Of a stretch of 64,000 nucleotides of DNA, positions 54,581 through 63,484 are shown in pieces. The notes beneath the pieces are model-generated. The model was not told where the DNA came from. It searched no databases and saw only the letters and a list, made by a program, of their open reading frames with translations. The stretch is from contig JAFGII010000081.1 of NCBI GenBank assembly GCA_016929695.1, forward strand, positions 1 through 64,000, read 5' to 3'. Each line of letters begins with the position of its first letter. Positions within the stretch are counted from its first letter, which is position 1. The position numbers were made by a program, and so were the translations under genes. Source of the DNA: Ignavibacteria bacterium (GTDB taxonomy: Bacteria > Bacteroidota > Ignavibacteria > Tepidaquicellales > Tepidaquicellaceae).

Positions 54581-56566
54581 ATGAAAAAATTATTATTTGT
54601 TTTTTTCGGACTTTTTTGCATTCCTTTAATATTGAATTCACAGATAATTTTCAGTCCGAAAATTGATTCAATAGTAAATCTCGTTTCAACATCATCAATA
54701 TGTAAATTTAACCGTGAATTAAGCGGAGACACTCTAACAACAATAGGAGGTCTGCCCTATCATATAATATCCAGAAAATACAATTCACCTCATAATATAA
54801 AAGCAGCGCAGTATATTTTTGAAAAATTTCAGTCTTTTGGATTGATGACATATTATCAGCAGCATAATGCAACGAATATAAATGTTATTGCAAAGAAAAC
54901 AGGAACGAAATATCCGAATCAGAAATACCTGATAACGGCACATTATGATGACTGGTCAACAAATTCGACTGATACAGTTCCGGGAGCAGATGATAACGCA
55001 TCGGGTGTAGCAGCTGTGCTCGAAGCCGCAAGGTTGCTTGCTAATTTAAATCCAGAATATACAATTGAGTTTATTGCTTTTGACGAAGAGGAAATCGGTC
55101 TTTACGGCAGTAAAGGATATGCAGACTCCTCATATGCAAGGGGCGACTCAATTCTTGGAGTCCTGAATATGGATATGATAAGCTGGGACGGCAACAATGA
55201 CGGAAAAATGAGCGTGTATCTGAATAATGCATCAAATACAATCGCTGATGAATTTATCAGAACAGTACAGTTGTATAATATAAATTTAACCTGCACGAAG
55301 TCCTATAACTCCGGCGGAAGCGACCATTATTATTTCTGGCAGAGGGGATATAAAGCAATAACATTAATAGAAGTAGGTTCTGACTTTAATCCTTACTATC
55401 ATACACGTCAGGATACATTTGATAAATTTAATTTAACATATTTTACTAATATTACAAAAGCGGCAACTGCGACATTTCTCAGCTGGGCACTTGATTATAA
55501 ATACAGTATAAATCATAATCCTCTGGCATCAGGAATGGATATTTCACCAAAAACTGTTATTGCAAATATACATTTCCCTGTTCCCCTTGGCATGGGGACA
55601 AACGCTCCGCGCTTATATTACAAAATTAACAACAGTCCGTATCAGTATGTAAATGCTTTTGAAGTATCAGGTGAAATATACAAATTTCTGATACCGGGAC
55701 AACCGCAGGGTACAAAAGTTTCTTATTATATTGCTGCACAGGATTCCACAGGCACGATTGTAGGTACACTTCCGAACGGAGGCAGCGGTACAAATCCCCC
55801 CGGAACAACTCCCCCTGAAAATCCTTTTGTATATTATATATGGAGTGGTGCAAATTTCAGTTCGGTAACAGTACCAAAAATTATCGAAGATTTAGTTCAG
55901 ACAAAAGATACAATTTATATCTCTCAAATCGGTACAGTTGAAGATATAACGGTTAATCTTACCATAATGCATCCCGATGACGGAGAAATTGTTTTTTTTC
56001 TGAATAAATCGTCAGGGTCAGCAGTATTAAGTCAGTATAACGGAGTTGGCGGCCAGAATTACATTAACACCACGTTTGACGACAGTGCTTCTCTCGGAAT
56101 AAAACAGGGAACACCACCGTTTACGGGGACTTTCAGACCTGAATCTTATCTCTGGAATCTGCATGGACAGGAAATGCAAGGCTACTGGATACTGAGAATT
56201 TATGACAAAGCGGCAGGTAATCAGGGAACCCTCGTTAACTGGTCTCTAAGTATTTCTTATTCTCAGTCAGTTTCGGTTAAAAAGGAAGAAGGCTCTATTC
56301 CTTCTGAATATATGCTTTACCAGAATTATCCGAACCCGTTCAATCCGAATACAAATATTAAATTCAGCATTCCAAAAACGGATTTTGTCAGAATTGCCGT
56401 CTGTGATATGCTGGGACGGGAGGTTTCAGTTCTTGTTAATGAAGTTAAACAGGCAGGACAATATACTGTTGATTTTAATGCGTCAAATCTGACAAGCGGA
56501 ATATATTTCTGCAGACTAACAACAGAAGAATTTACTGATGTCAAGAAGCTTGTATTAATAAAGTGA
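54581..56566 (+). CDS. T9SS-secreted M28 aminopeptidase with P-domain
   Basis: A 661-residue secreted zinc aminopeptidase. Signal peptide (about 1-22), M28 domain (about 60-300) with zinc ligands in ITAHYDDWS, GADDNASGVAAVLE, FDEEEIGLYGSKGY, LNMDMISWD and a final His in YYHTRQDTFDK; a beta linker (about 305-410); a proprotein-convertase P-domain (about 425-565, LTIMHPDDGEIVFFLN, WNLHGQEMQGYWILRIYDK); then the T9SS sorting domain (QNYPNPFNPNTNIKF to end). It should release N-terminal amino acids outside the cell, complementing the C25 endopeptidases. Confidence 0.93.
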   Translation: MKKLLFVFFGLFCIPLILNSQIIFSPKIDSIVNLVSTSSICKFNRELSGDTLTTIGGLPYHIISRKYNSPHNIKAAQYIFEKFQSFGLMTYYQQHNATNINVIAKKTGTKYPNQKYLITAHYDDWSTNSTDTVPGADDNASGVAAVLEAARLLANLNPEYTIEFIAFDEEEIGLYGSKGYADSSYARGDSILGVLNMDMISWDGNNDGKMSVYLNNASNTIADEFIRTVQLYNINLTCTKSYNSGGSDHYYFWQRGYKAITLIEVGSDFNPYYHTRQDTFDKFNLTYFTNITKAATATFLSWALDYKYSINHNPLASGMDISPKTVIANIHFPVPLGMGTNAPRLYYKINNSPYQYVNAFEVSGEIYKFLIPGQPQGTKVSYYIAAQDSTGTIVGTLPNGGSGTNPPGTTPPENPFVYYIWSGANFSSVTVPKIIEDLVQTKDTIYISQIGTVEDITVNLTIMHPDDGEIVFFLNKSSGSAVLSQYNGVGGQNYINTTFDDSASLGIKQGTPPFTGTFRPESYLWNLHGQEMQGYWILRIYDKAAGNQGTLVNWSLSISYSQSVSVKKEEGSIPSEYMLYQNYPNPFNPNTNIKFSIPKTDFVRIAVCDMLGREVSVLVNEVKQAGQYTVDFNASNLTSGIYFCRLTTEEFTDVKKLVLIK

Positions 56567-56580
56567 TTGAAGAGTTTTTC

Positions 56581-56640
56581 TCATCCTGTGAACTTTCCGA
56601 AGATTCTATCTAAAATAAGTTAACCGGATTCATCGGATGA
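56581..56640 (+). terminator. Weak hairpin after the M28 gene
   Basis: TCATCC (56581-56586) can pair with GGATGA (56635-56640), with further imperfect pairing of GTGAAC and GTTAAC inside. It lies between convergent stops at 56566 and 56652. The right side repeats the TTCATYGGATGA core of the terminator at 34336-34369. The long loop makes this a low-confidence call. Confidence 0.3.
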
Positions 56641-56651
56641 AGAAAATAAAA

Positions 56652-57521
56652 TTACATTTCTATAATTTCCCTTGCTGTTTCAAGGACTTTGTTCTTGAGC
56701 GAAGCCGGTTCAAGCACCCGTACTTTATTTCCCCATCCAAGTATCCAAGAAATTAATTCCAACGTAATATAAACATCCATCTCCAGCATTATTCCGTTTT
56801 CAACTTCATAAAACTTTTGAGATTCTATGTAAAATTTATCCATTATTAAAATTCCTGTTTCTCTTTTAAAAAGTAATTTGACTTTATCCGGTTTATTGCC
56901 CCTGTAAATTCCCCAAGAATATTCGCTAAATCTTGCTGCGTCAAAATTATCTCTGTGTCTTGATGTTTTTCCGGTTCTTTTTACGCTGTTTATTCTTTCA
57001 ATTAGAAAATTCTTCATGTTCTTTCCATCATCATTTTCCATTGCTACCAGTATAAATGTCCTGCCTGTTCTTATCAAACTTAAGGGGGTAATTTCTTTTC
57101 TGATATCAGAGCCCGATATATCCTTTTCATATTTAATTTCAATAATGCTTTTTCTATTAATTGCTTTTACCAGATTTACAAACATTGACAATGTCTTATC
57201 GGTATTTTTCTTTCTGCCGCTGAATTTCCTCTGTATTAAAGAAAGATTTTTTATTTTATCGGATGAATTTAATGCGAGATAAGTAGTAATTAGTTCATTC
57301 AATATTTTAACGGAAATTTTCCTGTTAATAACATATTTGTTTTTAACCGAATGAATATCAATTCCCATTTCTCTTATGTACTTTGCATATCTCCTTATAC
57401 TCTGAACACTTACCCCGAACACATCCGCTAAATCATATTCCCCGAATTTATTAGGAATCTCTGACACCAATGAAACGAGTTCAATACTTCTGATTAAATC
57501 AAAACTAAGTTTTTTTCTCAT
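56652..57521 (-). CDS. WYL-domain transcriptional regulator
   Basis: A 289-residue predicted DNA-binding regulator. N-terminal winged helix-turn-helix (about 10-75, SEIPNKFGEYDLADVFGVSV then SIRRYAKYIREMG), WYL domain (about 120-190, IEIKYEKDISGSDIRKEITP, RTFILVAMENDDG) and a WCX-type C-terminal extension. WYL domains sense small or nucleic-acid ligands in several regulators. It is the last gene of the Rnf run, 16 bp after rseC, suggesting cotranscription with the complex; what it controls is unknown. Confidence 0.85.
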   Translation of the reverse strand: MRKKLSFDLIRSIELVSLVSEIPNKFGEYDLADVFGVSVQSIRRYAKYIREMGIDIHSVKNKYVINRKISVKILNELITTYLALNSSDKIKNLSLIQRKFSGRKKNTDKTLSMFVNLVKAINRKSIIEIKYEKDISGSDIRKEITPLSLIRTGRTFILVAMENDDGKNMKNFLIERINSVKRTGKTSRHRDNFDAARFSEYSWGIYRGNKPDKVKLLFKRETGILIMDKFYIESQKFYEVENGIMLEMDVYITLELISWILGWGNKVRVLEPASLKNKVLETAREIIEM

Positions 57522-57537
57522 AAATAAAAAATCTAAT

Positions 57538-57969
57538 TTAATATCTGTGAACTGTCACAGGGATATTCTCCGCAGGTTTACCGTGCTGTTTTAAGACAAA
57601 AAACAAAACGAGGAAATAAATCAAAACAATAAAAATGCTTATCAAAATTGAATATAATTCTTTTAATATATTATCCGATAAATAATAATTACAGATTATA
57701 ACAGATAATACAAGTATTATTAAAGGAAGTCCATAAAATTTAACAGATAATTTCAGAAGGTTACTGCCCGGAATTGAAAAATCAATGCAATCACCAACAT
57801 TACATCCTATTGTATCTTTTACAAGAATGATTTTTTTACCGGTATTTCCCGGTTTACAGAATATTTTTGCCGAACATTCATTGCAATTTCCCGATTCAGA
57901 AAGAACAACTTCGAGTATATTGTTTTTTTTATTTGTGACAATTCCTCTTTCTGTTATTTGTTCGGACAA
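57538..57969 (-). CDS. rseC: RseC/MucC-family protein
   Basis: A 143-residue inner-membrane protein. The N-terminal domain has ITERGIVTNKKNNILEVVLS and a cysteine cluster CNECSAKIFCKPG, followed by VGDCIDFSIP; two membrane segments (about 75-94 and 104-125) complete the family layout. In E. coli RseC acts with the Rsx (Rnf) complex to keep SoxR reduced. It lies 9 bp after rnfB, the usual association in many bacteria. Confidence 0.9.
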   Translation of the reverse strand: MSEQITERGIVTNKKNNILEVVLSESGNCNECSAKIFCKPGNTGKKIILVKDTIGCNVGDCIDFSIPGSNLLKLSVKFYGLPLIILVLSVIICNYYLSDNILKELYSILISIFIVLIYFLVLFFVLKQHGKPAENIPVTVHRY

Positions 57970-57978
57970 CTGTATAGA

Positions 57979-58800
57979 TTATGATGGGTTACGGGAATCG
58001 GGAACATTTAATCTTGTTAAAGCACCCGAACTGCATTTTTCGAAAGGAATGATATCGGGATTTATTCGGTCATAATTTACTACGCCAAGATTATTTATTA
58101 CTGCAAGACCTCCTTCTGACTTTCGTGCACAAGCACCACAACCGAGACAGGCAGCTTTACAAATGCTCTTTGATGTTTTAGGGTCATCGTGGTTTTTGCA
58201 ATATACAAATATCATTCTATCCTTCGGGTGCATTTCAATAATATTTCTCGGACAAGCCTTAGCACAGAGTCCGCATCCCGTACAAAGTTCTTCAATCAAT
58301 TCCGGTAAGTTGTTGTCATTCATTACCATAGCATCAAAAGGGCAGGCTTTAACACAATCACCTCCGCCAAGACAGCCGTAATAACATAGTTTAGTACCGC
58401 CCGACACAATATCCATAGCCGAACAACTGAGCGGACCGAAATATTCAGCCATTTTTTGAACGGCTTCATTATTTCCTCCTCTGCAGAGAATTCTCGGTAT
58501 CAACCTGACCGAGTCATCTGCATCAAGTCCCAGTAAAAGTGCTATATTTTTAACAGAATCTGTGTCATTTACGGGACACCCGTTCACAGATGCTTTTCCC
58601 TCAACTAATTTTACCGCAAAGTCATAACAACCTGCGCTTCCGCAACCGCCGCAATTTGCTCCCGGCAGAAGTTCATTGACTTTTCCTATTAAGGGATTTT
58701 CTTTTACACGCAATTTTTTATCTGCAATGGCAAGGGCACCTGCGAAAATAAGTCCAAGTCCGCCCATAGTTGCCAGTGCTATCCAGAATGTTAATTCCAT
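57979..58800 (-). CDS. rnfB: Rnf electron transport complex subunit B
   Basis: The ferredoxin-like subunit that receives electrons in the Rnf complex, 273 residues. N-terminal membrane anchor (about 4-26), the unusual 4Fe-4S site CGGCGSAGCYDFA (about 50-62), then two ferredoxin-type clusters (CLGGGDCVKACPFDAM, CTGCGLCAKACPRNII) and a further cysteine group (CKAACLGCGACARKS). Cluster-binding cysteines are intact. It is separated from the rnfCDGEA block by the NusG-II and apbE genes. Confidence 0.95.
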   Translation of the reverse strand: MELTFWIALATMGGLGLIFAGALAIADKKLRVKENPLIGKVNELLPGANCGGCGSAGCYDFAVKLVEGKASVNGCPVNDTDSVKNIALLLGLDADDSVRLIPRILCRGGNNEAVQKMAEYFGPLSCSAMDIVSGGTKLCYYGCLGGGDCVKACPFDAMVMNDNNLPELIEELCTGCGLCAKACPRNIIEMHPKDRMIFVYCKNHDDPKTSKSICKAACLGCGACARKSEGGLAVINNLGVVNYDRINPDIIPFEKCSSGALTRLNVPDSRNPS

Positions 58801-58850
58801 ATTAATAATAAAGTTACTTATTTTTCAAAAAAAATTATATTCATTTTGAA

Positions 58851-59849
58851 TTACCTGATGTATTTTCCGAATCCACTTGACATAATATACTCACCGTTTA
58901 TGTCAATTATTAAACACTCAACTCCCTGCAAAGATTCCACAATTTCCAATCCCTTTTCTGCATCGTTTACAAATATACCGGTAGAAAGAGCGTCGGCAGT
59001 AGTTACATCTTTTGCAATTATAGTAACACTCCTGAATTTCCTCGAAGGAAAACCGGAAACAGGGTCAAGGATATGATGATAACGAATATTATCCTTCATA
59101 AAATAATTTTCATAATCTCCTGAGGTGGCAACGGAAATTTCATTTGTGATTTCTTCCGGTTTTAGATTTTTTATCAGTAAATTTCGATTATCAGGGTCCT
59201 GAATACCAATATTCCACTTTTTTCCCGCCGCCCTGATTTCACCGCCTGCATTTATTAAAAACTCTTCTGCACCGGAATTCTTTAATAATTCAAATGCCCT
59301 GTCAACAGCATATCCTTTCGCAATAGCATTAAAATTTAAGTGTACATTTTTGTGTTTTACTATTATTGAGTCATTTAAAATTTCAATGTGTTTCCACCCT
59401 GATTCATCGAGAGCTTTTTTTAAAGACTCATCAGTCGGGACTGCAGGGGTCAGTCCGTTAAATCCCCAGACATCATTTAACCTGCCAAGTGCAACATCAA
59501 ATCCGCCCCTGCTAACTGAATTCATTTCACCGGATAATTTTAAAAGTTGAATAATTTCTTTACCGAGAATAATTGTATCGTTTTCGGAATTGTTGAAATT
59601 ATATACAGGGTTGCCGGGAATATAGGCGGAAAAAAGCGAGTCTATTCTGTTAAATTCACTGAATACTGTTTTAAAAAGTAAATTGCTTCTATTTTCATTA
59701 TAATCTCTGAATATAATTTCTACGGTTGTTCCTAAAATTATCTTTGTTCTTTTTGTAATATTATTTCCCCTGTCACAGGAATTTCCGAAATAATAGCCCG
59801 CGATAAAAAGCAAAATAATAAAAATAACGGCAGATATTCTTTTCCACAT
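58851..59849 (-). CDS. apbE: FAD:protein FMN transferase (ApbE)
   Basis: An exported flavin transferase that attaches FMN covalently to threonine in target proteins such as RnfG and RnfD. 332 residues with an N-terminal anchor (about 5-22). Family motifs: LGTTVEIIFRD, NAGGEIRAAGKKWNIGIQDP, ATSGDYENYF, HHILDPVSGFP and the metal-binding TADALSTGIFV. Its position in the Rnf operon points to flavinylation of those subunits as its job. Confidence 0.95.
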   Translation of the reverse strand: MWKRISAVIFIILLFIAGYYFGNSCDRGNNITKRTKIILGTTVEIIFRDYNENRSNLLFKTVFSEFNRIDSLFSAYIPGNPVYNFNNSENDTIILGKEIIQLLKLSGEMNSVSRGGFDVALGRLNDVWGFNGLTPAVPTDESLKKALDESGWKHIEILNDSIIVKHKNVHLNFNAIAKGYAVDRAFELLKNSGAEEFLINAGGEIRAAGKKWNIGIQDPDNRNLLIKNLKPEEITNEISVATSGDYENYFMKDNIRYHHILDPVSGFPSRKFRSVTIIAKDVTTADALSTGIFVNDAEKGLEIVESLQGVECLIIDINGEYIMSSGFGKYIR

Positions 59850-59854
59850 AACAA

Positions 59855-60586
59855 TTAAGCCATTCGTAATATTATTTTATTCGGTGCACAGGAAATTACC
59901 GGATTAGATGAGGAAATACAGCCGCTGTGCTCACATAATTTATTTCTGCAGGATGATTTCTTAACATGAGCAAATTCATTGCCGGCAGTAATTATCATAT
60001 TGCCGCAGTTTCCCGGAATGACAATATCACGAGTCTTTCCGGCAAGATTTATTTCGTCAAAGATACCTTTTTCATTTTCGATAATTAAAGTCTTATTTTT
60101 ATTCAACAGACCGCCGATGAAATTATTTTCATAAATATCTGCGGAGAAAAAGAATTCTGCTTTCGTATCTTTTAATCTCGAACGGAGTATATTCAAAGTA
60201 TTGTTGAAATCTTTTTCAGGACTGAGTACAAGATGATTATTTCTAAGCAAAATATCACCTGTTAGTAATTGTCCTGCTTTTGTAATATTAATCTGCACTT
60301 TCACTCCGCCTAAAAATGAACCGGAAGAACATTTATTCATAGCCGATTTAATTATCGGTACAAGACGGCTGTCTCCTTTTACAGTACAGGAATTTATAGC
60401 ACCTGAATTGATATGATTCCCAAAAGTATTGAAAACTTCACTGATTAAACTTTTATCATACGGCAGGAAACCGTACATCGAAATAAAATCTGTTTTGCCG
60501 GAAATCAGCGAGCCGATACTGTATCCTGTACTGAGGGCTAAAGTGCCTAAACCTGCGATTTTTAAAAATGAACGTCGGGACAACAT
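59855..60586 (-). CDS. Rnf-associated protein with Tat-like signal and NusG domain II
   Basis: A 243-residue protein. It starts with a twin-arginine-like signal (SRRSFLKIAGLGTLALSTGY), so it is probably exported folded or anchored. The middle about 150 residues I do not recognise. The last about 50 (MIITAGNEFAHVKKSSCRNK, then LCEHSGCISSSNPVISCAPN) match a NusG domain II fold with its cysteine-containing loop. Stand-alone NusG-II proteins occur near Rnf and related flavin-redox genes, with no firm role. Gaps of 25 bp and 5 bp to rnfA and apbE place it firmly in the operon. Confidence 0.75.
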   Translation of the reverse strand: MLSRRSFLKIAGLGTLALSTGYSIGSLISGKTDFISMYGFLPYDKSLISEVFNTFGNHINSGAINSCTVKGDSRLVPIIKSAMNKCSSGSFLGGVKVQINITKAGQLLTGDILLRNNHLVLSPEKDFNNTLNILRSRLKDTKAEFFFSADIYENNFIGGLLNKNKTLIIENEKGIFDEINLAGKTRDIVIPGNCGNMIITAGNEFAHVKKSSCRNKLCEHSGCISSSNPVISCAPNKIILRMA

Positions 60587-60611
60587 TTTAATTCTCCTGT
60601 ATTTTAAAATT

Positions 60612-61184
60612 TTAAATTATTCCTGCAAAGCCCATAAAAGCCATAGCAAGAATCCCTGCAACAATTAGTGTAATAGGTGCTCCCTGAAATCCCTTAGGAA
60701 CATCAGCGAGTTCAAGTTCTTCCCTGATACCCGCCATAATAGTTAAAGCAAGAGTAAAACCAACGCCTGCTCCGAAACCGAATATAACAGATTCTATCAG
60801 ATTGTATTCCCTCATACTGATAAACAATGCCAGACCCAAAATCGCGCAGTTTGTCGTAATCAGCGGCAGAAAAATTCCGAGGGCCCTGTACAACGGCTGA
60901 CTGACTTTCTTTATAACCATTTCCACAAACTGAACCAGGGAAGCAATTACAAGAATAAAAGACGGAATCTGAAGAAATTCAAGTTTAAAGGGAACAAGAA
61001 TATAATTGAATAAAAAGTAACTGACAATCGAGGTTACAACCATTACAAAAGTAGTTGCCATCCCCATCGAAACGGCTGACGAGGTTTTATTCGACACTCC
61101 CACGAACGGGCATATTCCGAGAAAATATGCCAGAACAAAATTATTTACAATTGCTGCCGAGATGAATATTACAATCAGATTCAT
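60612..61184 (-). CDS. rnfA: Rnf complex subunit A
   Basis: A 190-residue integral membrane protein with about six helices. Family motifs: NNFVLAYFLGICPFVGVS near the N-terminus, ITTNCAILGLALFI and AGIREELELADVPKGFQGAP near the end. RnfA and RnfE are homologous halves that hold a cluster within the membrane; the cysteines in FVLAYFLGIC and ITTNC are present. It lies 70 bp after rnfE. Confidence 0.95.
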   Translation of the reverse strand: MNLIVIFISAAIVNNFVLAYFLGICPFVGVSNKTSSAVSMGMATTFVMVVTSIVSYFLFNYILVPFKLEFLQIPSFILVIASLVQFVEMVIKKVSQPLYRALGIFLPLITTNCAILGLALFISMREYNLIESVIFGFGAGVGFTLALTIMAGIREELELADVPKGFQGAPITLIVAGILAMAFMGFAGII

Positions 61185-61254
61185 TTTGTTTTTCTTTCAG
61201 TTTTATATTTGCAGTTATCTTTTACAATTTTTTTAAAATTATTATCCTGTAATT

Positions 61255-61938
61255 TTAAGACTTTTTTCCAAAATTTTCTTCTAAGGCTTTCCTCTTAATA
61301 TTGTGCTGTCTTAATATTGTTTCTCTTTTTAATCTTTTGCTTCTTTCGGTAAGCGTGTTGGATAAACCCAGCAGTAAGCCGAGAGTTAAAAATGCACCTG
61401 CCGGTAAAATCATAATAATCCAGGGTTCAAAAGTATCAGGAAGAATCTGAATTCCAAGAATGGACTTCGAGCCGAAAATTTCCCTTATACTGCCAAGCAC
61501 GAAAAGTACCGCAAGAAAACCCAGACCGTTTCCTGCTGCGTCAATAAAACTTCTGAACGGATTATTTTTCGAGGAAAATGCTTCCTGCCTGCCGAGAATC
61601 AGACAGTTAACAACAATCAGAGGAATAAAAGGACCGAGAGATTTACTTAACTCCGGAAACCGTGCCTTCATCACAAGGTCAACAATCGTTACGAAAGTTG
61701 CTATAACAACTATGTAAGATGCTATTCTCACCTGTGTAGGAATTAACTTCCTTACAGAAGAAATTATCAGGCTCGAAAAAATCAGTACAAAGGTTGTTGC
61801 CAGTGCCATCGCAATGCCGTTGATTGCCGATACAGTTACTGCAAGGGTGGGACATAATCCCAGTAATTGTTTAAAAACAGGATTGATTTCCCATATACCT
61901 TTTAGAAAATCCTGTGAGACTGTAACTTTCTTTTTCAA
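61255..61938 (-). CDS. rnfE: Rnf complex subunit E
   Basis: A 227-residue membrane protein with about six helices. Motifs: NPVFKQLLGLCPTLAVT, FIPLIVVNCLILGRQEAFSS, GLGFLAVLFVLGSIREIFGS. The two cysteines (LGLC and VNC) equivalent to those of RnfA are present. The start overlaps rnfG by 4 bp, indicating translational coupling. The basic C-terminal tail (RSKRLKRETILRQHNIKRK) is a cytoplasmic extension. Confidence 0.95.
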   Translation of the reverse strand: MKKKVTVSQDFLKGIWEINPVFKQLLGLCPTLAVTVSAINGIAMALATTFVLIFSSLIISSVRKLIPTQVRIASYIVVIATFVTIVDLVMKARFPELSKSLGPFIPLIVVNCLILGRQEAFSSKNNPFRSFIDAAGNGLGFLAVLFVLGSIREIFGSKSILGIQILPDTFEPWIIMILPAGAFLTLGLLLGLSNTLTERSKRLKRETILRQHNIKRKALEENFGKKS

Positions 61939-62498
61939 AAACTTCCTCCTGAAATTTCTGTTTTTAACTTATTTAAACCTTCATTAATAATTGTAACAAC
62001 GGCTTTAGAAGATATTGTGGCACCCGTAATAGCAACAACTTCATTGTCTTTAGGGGCAGTACCTTCCTTAACCCAGCCGATACTGCCTGCTGAATTTAAA
62101 CCGTTAAAATAATCATCGAAAGGAGACTCCAGTATTTTTGTCCCAAGTCCGGGAGTTTCAGTCTGTTCGAGAATTTCTATTGAAGTAATTTTGCTCAAAT
62201 CGGGTAATATGCCCGTCATAATTCTGACTTTACCCTGAAATCCGTTACCTTCGTAAACAAAAGCATATCCGATTTTTTCTTTTTGCTGATTAAACACTTT
62301 ATATAATTCCATCTCATTTACGGATATTTTTTCATAAGATTTACCTTCAGGATGAACGAGAAAAATTGCATTTTCGGTAGCTTTCTGTTTATTAACGGCA
62401 ATTAATGGATTAGCCCAGTTACTTATTATTGACAAAAGACCGCCTGATATTAACCCAATAAATGTTAAAACTATAAACATCCGAATTACTGTTTTCAT
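61935..62498 (-). CDS. rnfG: Rnf complex subunit G
   Basis: A 187-residue periplasm-facing flavoprotein subunit. One N-terminal membrane helix (about 5-25), an FMN-binding domain with SIEILEQTETPGLGTKIL, and the flavinylation motif ITGATISSKAVV, whose Thr would carry FMN attached by ApbE. Overlaps rnfD and rnfE by 4 bp on each side. Confidence 0.95.
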   Translation of the reverse strand: MKTVIRMFIVLTFIGLISGGLLSIISNWANPLIAVNKQKATENAIFLVHPEGKSYEKISVNEMELYKVFNQQKEKIGYAFVYEGNGFQGKVRIMTGILPDLSKITSIEILEQTETPGLGTKILESPFDDYFNGLNSAGSIGWVKEGTAPKDNEVVAITGATISSKAVVTIINEGLNKLKTEISGGSF

Positions 62499-63451
62499 TT
62501 TATTTCTCCGAATACTTTTGGTTTAGTATAACGATTAATAATCGGCACAAATGCATTCATCAGAAGTATTCCGTACATAACACCTTCCGGCAATCCGCCG
62601 AATATTCTGATTACAACAACAACAAGTGAAATTCCAAGTCCGAAAATCCACATCCCTTTACCTGTCAGAGGTGAAGTAACCCAGTCAGTAGCCATAAAGA
62701 AAGCACCAAACATAAAACTGCCGGCAAACAAATGAAAAAACGGAGTAGGATACTTGACGGGATTAATAAACCAGAAAATACTTCCAAATACAAGTACACC
62801 AAAAAACATCGAAAGTGGAATTCTCCAGTTTGCGACTCCAAGCACGAGCAGGAACAAACCCCCTATCAGAACGGCAAATGCTGAAGTTTCACCAAGCGAG
62901 CCACCGATATTTCCGACGAACATCGGCTCAAGCGCAGTCAATATTCCGTCGAATTTTAAACTTGAAAGAGGTGTTGCCTTTGAGACAGCATCGGAAAAAT
63001 TAGGAATCGTCCAGGTTGTCATTGCAACCGGAAATGCAGCCTGAAGAAATGCCCTTCCGACAAGTGCAGGATTAAAAATATTATACCCGAGCCCGCCGAA
63101 AATTTCCTTCCCGATTGCAATTGCAAAAATTCCGCCAATAGCAGTAAAGATTAAAGAAAAATTCGGAGGCAATGTTAATGCAAGCAACAAACCTGTTATT
63201 ACGGCACTGCCGTCTTTTACGGTTATTTCTCTTTTTCTTATTAATTTAATCAGCACCTCTGTACCAACACAGAAGATTACACTGACAAAAATAACTAATA
63301 ACTGATATATACCATAAAAAACCAAAGCCGCCGCTAAAGGCGGTAGCAGTGAAAGAATCACCAACCACATTGCCTGACGGGTTGACCACCTTGAATGAAC
63401 GTGCGGAGAACTTGTTAATTCTAATCTGTATGTAGGATTCGCTGTTGTCAT
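62495..63451 (-). CDS. rnfD: Rnf complex subunit D
   Basis: A 318-residue membrane subunit related to NqrB, with about nine helices. Motifs: LTSSPHVHSRWSTRQAMWLV at the start, TGLLLALTLPPNFSL, GGLGYNIFNPALVGRAFLQA, and the FMN-threonine region DAVSKATPLSSL. That last motif reads SKAT where most relatives have (S/T)GAT, an unusual change at the flavinylation site. Overlaps rnfG by 4 bp and follows rnfC by 33 bp. Confidence 0.95.
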   Translation of the reverse strand: MTTANPTYRLELTSSPHVHSRWSTRQAMWLVILSLLPPLAAALVFYGIYQLLVIFVSVIFCVGTEVLIKLIRKREITVKDGSAVITGLLLALTLPPNFSLIFTAIGGIFAIAIGKEIFGGLGYNIFNPALVGRAFLQAAFPVAMTTWTIPNFSDAVSKATPLSSLKFDGILTALEPMFVGNIGGSLGETSAFAVLIGGLFLLVLGVANWRIPLSMFFGVLVFGSIFWFINPVKYPTPFFHLFAGSFMFGAFFMATDWVTSPLTGKGMWIFGLGISLVVVVIRIFGGLPEGVMYGILLMNAFVPIINRYTKPKVFGEIK

Positions 63452-63484
63452 CTTATCTTTATCTGTTGAAATTTATTCTCTTTT

